Assembly (NCBI GenBank): GCA_001823105.1 | Contig: MHTO01000004.1 | Location: forward strand, 44,177 to 54,345 | Source of the DNA: Candidatus Wildermuthbacteria bacterium GWA2_46_15 | Lineage (GTDB): Bacteria > Patescibacteriota > Minisyncoccia > Minisyncoccales > GWA2-46-15 | Reading direction: 5' to 3' | DNA: 10,169 nt | Shown: positions 6,192 to 10,169 of the stretch, piece by piece | Position numbering within the stretch: position 1 is the first letter of the stretch | Layout of the letters: every line of letters starts with the position of its first letter | Position numbers and translations under genes: made by a program | The notes under the pieces: model-generated | Databases searched by the model: none | What the model saw: only the letters and a program-made list of their open reading frames with translations | What the model was told of the DNA's origin: nothing

Positions 6192-6260
6192 TGTTGCCCC
6201 TCTAAGCCCGGCTGTAAACCGCGGATTTTGAAACGATACTATAATTCGCCGGTGCTTTAT

Positions 6261-6278
6261 ATACCCTAAAACGGGTAT
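6261..6278. promoter_or_regulatory. Inverted repeat at the predicted sbcD transcription start
   Basis: ATACCC (6261-6266) and GGGTAT (6273-6278) form a perfect 6-bp inverted repeat with a 6-base spacer. It covers the predicted start of the sbcD transcript (about 6277), a typical place for a repressor site or a 5' mRNA hairpin. No matching copy is seen elsewhere in the window. Confidence 0.3.
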
Positions 6279-6283
6279 GAGTA

Positions 6284-6317
6284 ATTATAGCGTTGGGGTG
6301 CGACAAGGGCTTGTCGC
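6284..6317 (-). promoter_or_regulatory. sbcD promoter with palindromic operator
   Basis: A perfect TATAAT -10 box reads on the minus strand at 6284-6289. Exactly 10 bp upstream lies the perfect palindrome GCGACAAGGGCTTGTCGC (6300-6317; 8-bp arms, 2-bp centre), covering the -35 position, where no consensus -35 hexamer exists. The rubredoxin-like operon has a 15/18 matching palindrome at the same 10-bp distance from its -10 box. A regulator binding here would contact or exclude RNA polymerase. The regulator is unknown. Confidence 0.6.
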
Positions 6318-6389
6318 TGGCGGGATTAAATAAACCAGTGTGCTTATGGTTGCGTGGGCCGGCACTGCGCGTTATAGTAACCCCGAAAG

Positions 6390-7034
6390 CTACAACACAC
6401 CCTTTGTGAGCGTAAGGAAAGTTGCCCACCTGGGCGGGCTGCTATTAGTATTTTTGGGAATCATTTTCGCTATTCTGCGTTTGATGGATCTGGTTATTTT
6501 TTTGTCCCCATGCGTATATTTAAGCGCTTTTTCACAGGCCCACAACGCTTCCCTGGCCTTTCCCATTCGTTTAAGCAGCGGGGCAAGGCATTCGCTGTAA
6601 AATGATATTTTGTGAGTATCCCCGTAGAATTTTTCGCGGGTATTTCTCGGCCATGGGCCTTCGGACATAAAGGATTTATATTCAGCCAGGGCCAGATGAT
6701 ACTTACCCATTTTGCTGTAAGCTTTAGCGAGACATAATCTTGGGTATCCAAACACATATTTAGGGGCCAGCTTCACGCTTCTACGGTAATCAATTGCTGC
6801 AGCAGGGTATCTCTTCATATCCAAATAGCAATGGCCGCGCCACATATAACCAGTCACCTCGCCAGGGCATAATTTTATTATAGATTCGAACAAGTGCAGG
6901 GCCTGAGTGTGTTTTCCGGACTGAAGAAATCCGACACCTATTTGCCAAGTGTTGAATATCTTCTGCCCAGAGTCGGCAGCTATATTTAATTTTAAAAAAG
7001 GCCTCTTCGAGGTACGCTTTCGCTGCGGCTTCAT
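6390..7034 (-). CDS. TPR-repeat protein, 214 aa
   Basis: A tetratricopeptide-repeat protein with a very basic N-terminus (MKPQRKRTSKRP) and about four TPR units, the clearest around GYMWRGHCYLDMKRYPAAA and PRLCLAKAYSKMGKYHLALA. TPRs are protein-protein docking helices; no enzyme domain is seen. I place the start at 7034 rather than the in-frame ATG at 7079 because GGAGG (7039-7043) precedes it at correct spacing. No signal peptide or membrane segment is evident, so it is likely cytoplasmic. It is the last gene of the rubredoxin-lipoprotein-TPR run, 59 bp after the preceding TPR gene. Its codon use looks more AT-rich than that of its neighbours. Partner and function are unknown. Confidence 0.8.
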   Translation of the reverse strand: MKPQRKRTSKRPFLKLNIAADSGQKIFNTWQIGVGFLQSGKHTQALHLFESIIKLCPGEVTGYMWRGHCYLDMKRYPAAAIDYRRSVKLAPKYVFGYPRLCLAKAYSKMGKYHLALAEYKSFMSEGPWPRNTREKFYGDTHKISFYSECLAPLLKRMGKAREALWACEKALKYTHGDKKITRSIKRRIAKMIPKNTNSSPPRWATFLTLTKGVL

Positions 7035-7093
7035 AACACCTCCACACACGCTTGCAGGGATGGAAAATCCAGCCGGCATTAAGCGGTTCTGTT

Positions 7094-8395
7094 TTATTTC
7101 TTCCCCTCCAGCTGGCGGGCTTTTGTGCTGTCCGCGCGGGCCCTTTCTTTATCGCCCAGGTCGAAGTAGACGGCGCCGCGGCGCTCGTAGGCGGGGGCGC
7201 ACTTGGGGTCCAGGTCTATGGCGCGGGTGTAGTCCTGGATGGCTTTGGCCAGCTCTTTTTTCTTTTCGTAGACCTTGCCGCGCAGGAAGAAGCAGTGAGG
7301 GTCCTGGTCCGTGAGCTTTATAGCCAGGTCCAGGTCGCGCTCGGAGTCGTCCGGGCGGTCGAATTCTAGCAGGGCGCGGGCGCGGAAGTAGTAGTTGTCG
7401 GGGTCGCGGTCATCCATGCGGACTGCGGCGTCGTAATCGGCCAGTGCGCCTATCAAGTCCCCTTCCTCCTCCAGGGCCATGCCGCGGTTGAGGTGCAGAG
7501 CAGCGACGTCCGGATCCAGTTTTATAGCTTTGTTCAGGCATTTTACAGCCGCTTTGGGTTTGTCCACCTTCCCGTATAAGATTCCGAGCTGGTTCCAGTA
7601 GGCGGGGCTCTTTGGATCGAGTTTTACGGCCTGCTCGCGGTCTTTAAGAGCCCGTTCCGTCTCGTCCCTGGCCTCAAGGGCATTGGCCCGCAGGTTATAA
7701 GCGTAAGCGGCGCAGTTGGAGGCGGGGATCAGCCGGTTGGCAAACTGAAGCGCCTCCCCGGCTTTGCCGAGGCCGAGATGGGCGCGCACGGCGGCGGTGA
7801 GGAGTTCCTCGTGGTCCGGCTTCAGTTTAAGGCCCCAGGCCGCTGTCTCGGCGGCTTCTTTGAAGCGGTCATCTGACAGCAGGCATTCGGCCTTGCCCTG
7901 GAGGGAATCAAGGCTCACCGGGTTGCGCCCCAAGTCCGCTTCGAAATCCGTCAGAGCCGAAACCGGGCGGCCGAGCAACTGAAGGCAGAGGCCGCGCAGA
8001 TAGCGCATCTCGCAGCGTCCGGGCCAAGTTCGGTTCAACTCGGTGAAGTCGTCCATGGCTTTTGCATGCTCACCCAGCGCCATGTAAATTACGGCGCGCA
8101 GTTTATACAGGTTGGGGTTCTTTTTGGTTAAAGAGAAGGCAACCTCCACATCTTCCAAAGCTTCTACCATGCAATCCTGGTGCAGGAAGAGGAATTCGGC
8201 GCGGTGGTAATAGCGTCGCCAGCAGGCCGGGGCAAGTCGGATGGCTGCGCTGTGAAGGCGGAGGGCCGCCTTTTTAAAGGTCAGGAGCGTTAACAGATTG
8301 GCGGCATAGGTTATCACGCTGCCGAGCGCCCAACGGTAAAGGCGGCCGGGGAGGCCGGTTATTAGCTTCAGCAAGCAGACCAGGAAAATTCTCAT
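7094..8395 (-). CDS. TPR-repeat protein with hydrophobic N-terminus, 433 aa
   Basis: A solenoid of roughly ten TPR units from about residue 45 to the C-terminus. The best-formed units are in the second half, such as AYWNQLGILYGKVDKPKAAV, ALHLNRGMALEEEGDLIGAL and AYERRGAVYFDLGDKERARA, with the usual Trp4-Gly8-Tyr11-Ala20 spacing and Pro near 32. Residues 1-40 are hydrophobic with scattered Arg/Lys and could be a membrane anchor or part of the first helices; no signal peptidase site is clear. The ATG overlaps the stop of the lipoprotein gene as ATGA, so the two are probably co-translated. A scaffold role at the envelope is plausible by context. No catalytic motif is seen. Confidence 0.87.
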   Translation of the reverse strand: MRIFLVCLLKLITGLPGRLYRWALGSVITYAANLLTLLTFKKAALRLHSAAIRLAPACWRRYYHRAEFLFLHQDCMVEALEDVEVAFSLTKKNPNLYKLRAVIYMALGEHAKAMDDFTELNRTWPGRCEMRYLRGLCLQLLGRPVSALTDFEADLGRNPVSLDSLQGKAECLLSDDRFKEAAETAAWGLKLKPDHEELLTAAVRAHLGLGKAGEALQFANRLIPASNCAAYAYNLRANALEARDETERALKDREQAVKLDPKSPAYWNQLGILYGKVDKPKAAVKCLNKAIKLDPDVAALHLNRGMALEEEGDLIGALADYDAAVRMDDRDPDNYYFRARALLEFDRPDDSERDLDLAIKLTDQDPHCFFLRGKVYEKKKELAKAIQDYTRAIDLDPKCAPAYERRGAVYFDLGDKERARADSTKARQLEGKK

Positions 8396-8574
8396 TTCGC
8401 CTCCAGGTCGTTTTTGGCGCAGGGAACCATGCGGCCCTGGCTGAAGGGGCAGGGTTGGCAGGCGTCCATGGCCTCGCCACGCTGGCGCACCATCTCTTTG
8501 AACGTGGCGCAGCCCGAGGCAAAGCTTAGTAGAAGGAAGCAGAAAGCCGTTATAAGCGCTTCTTTGACTTTCAT
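8392..8574 (-). CDS. Small lipoprotein, 60 aa
   Basis: I start this gene at ATG 8574, preceded by GGGGA (8579-8583), rather than at an upstream in-frame ATG at 8637, because residues 1-22 then form a classic lipoprotein signal: MKVKE, a hydrophobic core LITAFCFLLLSFA, and the lipobox ASGC with Cys22 as the lipidated residue. The mature part is only 39 residues and carries three more cysteines, CQPC (39-42) and Cys52, which could form a disulfide or bind a metal. It begins eight bases after the rubredoxin-like gene and overlaps the TPR gene by ATGA. No family is recognised. Confidence 0.75.
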   Translation of the reverse strand: MKVKEALITAFCFLLLSFASGCATFKEMVRQRGEAMDACQPCPFSQGRMVPCAKNDLEAK

Positions 8575-8582
8575 AATATCCC

Positions 8583-8810
8583 CTATTCTTCCGGCTCGAA
8601 CTTGTCCTTGCCGGCGCCGCAGCGGGGGCAGGTCCATTCTTCCAGGAGACTGCTGAATTCCCTGACCTGCGAATTATCCACCGGAGTTACTGTCTCAAAG
8701 TGGCTGGTTATATAGTCCTGGACCAGTGTTTCCGAGGAGATGCGGTTGAGCTGCCCTTCCTTAGGATCGTAGACATACCCGCATTCTTTACAGACATAGC
8801 GCCTCATCAT
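8583..8810 (-). CDS. Rubredoxin-like protein with extended central insert, 75 aa
   Basis: Rubredoxins carry one Fe(Cys)4 centre and shuttle electrons in the cytoplasm, often to peroxide- or superoxide-reducing enzymes. Both knuckles are present: CKECGYVYDPKEG at residues 7-19 and WTCPRCGAGKDKFEPEE at 59-75, giving Cys7, Cys10, Cys61 and Cys64. The 50 residues between the knuckles compare with about 29 in ordinary rubredoxins, so roughly 21 extra residues, mostly polar and acidic, sit in the middle where the usual DPDNGI and DDWVCP region would be. AAGGGGGCC precedes the ATG at 8810; an ATG at 8807 is an alternative. It is first in an operon with a lipoprotein and two TPR proteins. Confidence 0.88.
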   Translation of the reverse strand: MMRRYVCKECGYVYDPKEGQLNRISSETLVQDYITSHFETVTPVDNSQVREFSSLLEEWTCPRCGAGKDKFEPEE

Positions 8811-8833
8811 AAGGCCCCCTTCTTGTTATAAAT

Positions 8834-8867
8834 ATTTTAGCAGTGACCTGTGACAAAGGGTTGTCGC
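8834..8867 (-). promoter_or_regulatory. Rubredoxin operon promoter with palindromic operator
   Basis: On the minus strand a TAAAAT -10 box (8834-8839) lies 10 bp downstream of the near-palindrome GTGACAAAGGGTTGTCGC (8850-8867), which matches the element before sbcD at 15 of 18 positions in the same orientation and spacing. Predicted transcription start near 8827 leaves about 16 bases of leader containing the AGGGGG ribosome site of the gene starting at 8810. It lies just after the ftsA stop at 8879 and no U-tract follows, so a terminator role is less likely. Confidence 0.6.
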
Positions 8868-8878
8868 GGCTTTTGGAA

Positions 8879-10114
8879 CTAAAACAAATCCGCCAGCTGC
8901 CGCCAAATATTTTTCAGGAAGCTGCCGCCGCGGCCGGGGCCGGGGAGGTCGGTGGACCAGGGCCTGAGGTACGGGTAGCAGGTCAGGGCCACGGCGCCGA
9001 GATAGGGCTGGGCCAGGTACTCGGGCGGGCAGTCCAGCATGTCGTGCACGGGGTAGGCCAGGTGGGACTGCTGCAGCTCCAGCAGTTCGGCCGCGGCTTC
9101 GGGCATGCCCTTCAGAAGGGCCCCGCCGCCGGAGAGGATAACCCCGCCGGACAGGTCCGGGTAAGGCGACTTCTGCACGGCCTCGAAGGCCATTTCGAAG
9201 ATCTCCTCCAGGCGCGGCTGGATGAAAGTCAGCAGGTCCTTGGTCCCTATTTCCGCCTTGGTGCGCCTGTCGGCCTTCATGATGGTTATCCGCTTTTCTT
9301 TATCGAGCAGGGAAGTGTAGCAGACGCCGTATTTTTCTTTAAGCTCGCGGGCCCAGCCGGCGGTGGTGCCGAGGCCGTGGGCGATGTCCTTTGAGATGCT
9401 GTCGCCGCCTATAGTGAGCTCTTTTGAAAAGTGGAGGGAGCCCTCGAAGTAGATGCCGAGGGGGGTGGTCTGCCCGCCTATATCCATGAGCAGGGGGCCG
9501 AGGGCTTTTTCTTCTTCGGAGACCACCAGCTCGCCCAGGGCGAGCAAAGTGTAGATGGGGTTCTCGGCCGCCTTGAAGCCGGCCGTGCTGAGGGCTTTCA
9601 TCAAATTGCTTATTACCGGCGTAGAGCCGAGCACCATATGCGTCCGGACTTCCAGCAGGTCGCCCTGCATGCCGATGGGGTTGGGAACGCCCTGCAGGCG
9701 GTCCAGGGAAAACTTCTGGGGAACCACGTGCAGGATCTCCATGCCGTGGTCAAGGCTGAAGGCCTTGCCGTTTTCTATCACATTGGAGACGTCCTCGGCG
9801 GTGATCTCCTGGTCGGTGCGGGCGATATTGATGCGGCCGTGGCCCTCCAGCGAGTAGAGATGCGGCCCCCTTATCCCGAGCAAGACGTCGGAAGCCACCT
9901 GGCCGGAGCGTTTCTCGGCGGCCTCCACGGCTACGCCTATGGAGCGGGCGGTTTCCTCGATATTTATCGCCATGCCGGTCTTGAGACCTTTGCAGTCGGC
10001 CGAGGCCCCGCCCAGCACGCGGACCTTGTTCGCCTCCTCGTCGCGCGCGGCGATCACGCAGGTTACCTTGCCGGAACCGATGTCGAGCCCGGTAAGGATT
10101 TCTGATTTTGCCAT
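8879..10114 (-). CDS. ftsA: Cell division protein FtsA
   Basis: FtsA is the actin-like ATPase that tethers FtsZ filaments to the inner membrane and recruits later divisome proteins. The phosphate-1 loop DIGSGKVT is at residues 11-18, the phosphate-2 loop MDIGGQTT at 210-217 and the adenosine motif GVILSGGGALLKGM at 324-337. The region around 84-162 fits the FtsA-specific SHS2 (1C) subdomain, including the GVPNPIGM segment, which separates it from MreB and DnaK. The C-terminus FLKNIWRQLADLF (399-411) is the amphipathic membrane-targeting helix. Length 411 is typical. The start at 10114 has GGAG about 10 bases upstream. ftsZ, usually next, is absent; a rubredoxin operon with its own promoter follows. 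Confidence 0.96.
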   Translation of the reverse strand: MAKSEILTGLDIGSGKVTCVIAARDEEANKVRVLGGASADCKGLKTGMAINIEETARSIGVAVEAAEKRSGQVASDVLLGIRGPHLYSLEGHGRINIARTDQEITAEDVSNVIENGKAFSLDHGMEILHVVPQKFSLDRLQGVPNPIGMQGDLLEVRTHMVLGSTPVISNLMKALSTAGFKAAENPIYTLLALGELVVSEEEKALGPLLMDIGGQTTPLGIYFEGSLHFSKELTIGGDSISKDIAHGLGTTAGWARELKEKYGVCYTSLLDKEKRITIMKADRRTKAEIGTKDLLTFIQPRLEEIFEMAFEAVQKSPYPDLSGGVILSGGGALLKGMPEAAAELLELQQSHLAYPVHDMLDCPPEYLAQPYLGAVALTCYPYLRPWSTDLPGPGRGGSFLKNIWRQLADLF

Positions 10115-10129
10115 ATGAGAGGTCTCCGG

Positions 10130-10168
10130 TCAGCTTCCTGTCTTCAGCCGCGCAAGATGGGCGGGGCG
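10130..10168 (-). CDS. C-terminal codons of an upstream gene (possibly ftsQ), partial
   Basis: A minus-strand frame enters at the right edge and ends at TGA 10132-10130, 15 bases before the ftsA ATG, reading RPAHLARLKTGS. Its position directly before ftsA is where ftsQ commonly sits. Twelve codons are too few to identify it, and a second frame ending at 10145 is also open to the edge, so this is suggestive only. Confidence 0.25.
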   Translation of the reverse strand, partial: RPAHLARLKTGS

Positions 10169-10169
10169 G

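Noticed and set aside
6333..6351. Stem AACCA/TGGTT followed by TATTT on the minus strand after the TPR gene
   Set aside because: Only five base pairs with a nine-base loop and a broken T-run; too weak to call a terminator.
6202..6429. Minus-strand 75-codon frame between the TPR gene and sbcD
   Set aside because: It overlaps the end of the TPR gene and spans the sbcD promoter and its palindromes; no recognisable protein features or ribosome site.
8392..8637. 81-residue version of the lipoprotein starting at 8637
   Set aside because: It would overlap the rubredoxin-like gene by over 50 bases and bury the signal peptide; the start at 8574 has a ribosome site and a proper lipoprotein signal.
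8843..9394. Plus-strand open frame of 183 codons
   Set aside because: Mostly antisense to ftsA, Gly/Val-rich composition typical of a complement frame; its start overlaps the rubredoxin promoter palindrome.
1..10169. CRISPR array, tRNA or rRNA genes
   Set aside because: No regularly spaced repeats, no cloverleaf-like segments and no rRNA sequence were seen; the only long direct repeat is the 93-bp pair.

Overview
The window is a bacterial chromosome segment of fairly even, moderately high G+C, with essentially every supportable gene on the minus strand. An ftsA cell-division gene, short ATGA gene overlaps, a lipoprotein signal and many TPR repeats suggest a diderm bacterium. The FtsA sequence and TPR-rich content remind me of Elusimicrobiota, but that is an impression and cannot be confirmed here.

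Layout in the direction of transcription (right to left). The right edge has the last codons of an unknown gene, then ftsA (8879-10114). A promoter with a palindrome follows, then a four-gene run: a rubredoxin-like protein with a long insert, a small lipoprotein, a 433-residue TPR protein and a 214-residue TPR protein (8810 down to 6390). A second promoter carrying the same palindrome at the same distance from its -10 box leads into sbcD (5046-6191), the nuclease subunit of the SbcCD DNA-end-processing complex. Its partner sbcC (1066-4113) is normally immediately downstream. Here the two are separated by about 0.94 kb holding a winged-helix regulator gene and a truncated nucleotidyltransferase gene. 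The left edge (1-748) is the start of a MutL/MORC-like GHKL ATPase gene, of a type known from restriction-modification and defence clusters, with its own promoter region.

The most notable structure is the sbcD/sbcC junction. A 93-bp segment covering the end of sbcD, the ATGA overlap and the first codons of sbcC occurs twice (4077-4169 and 5013-5105, 87/93 identical), flanking the inserted regulator/nucleotidyltransferase pair. The upstream copy leaves sbcD intact followed by a 15-codon sbcC stub. The downstream copy gives the truncated nucleotidyltransferase an in-frame 19-residue SbcD tail and keeps the sbcC ribosome binding site and ATGA overlap. The insertion therefore replaced sbcD by a foreign gene as the translational coupling partner of sbcC, and added a new promoter upstream.

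The second notable structure is the shared promoter palindrome (GYGACAARGGSTTGTCGC on the plus strand) exactly 10 bp upstream of the -10 boxes of both sbcD and the rubredoxin operon. It suggests one regulator controls a DNA-repair nuclease and a redox/envelope operon.
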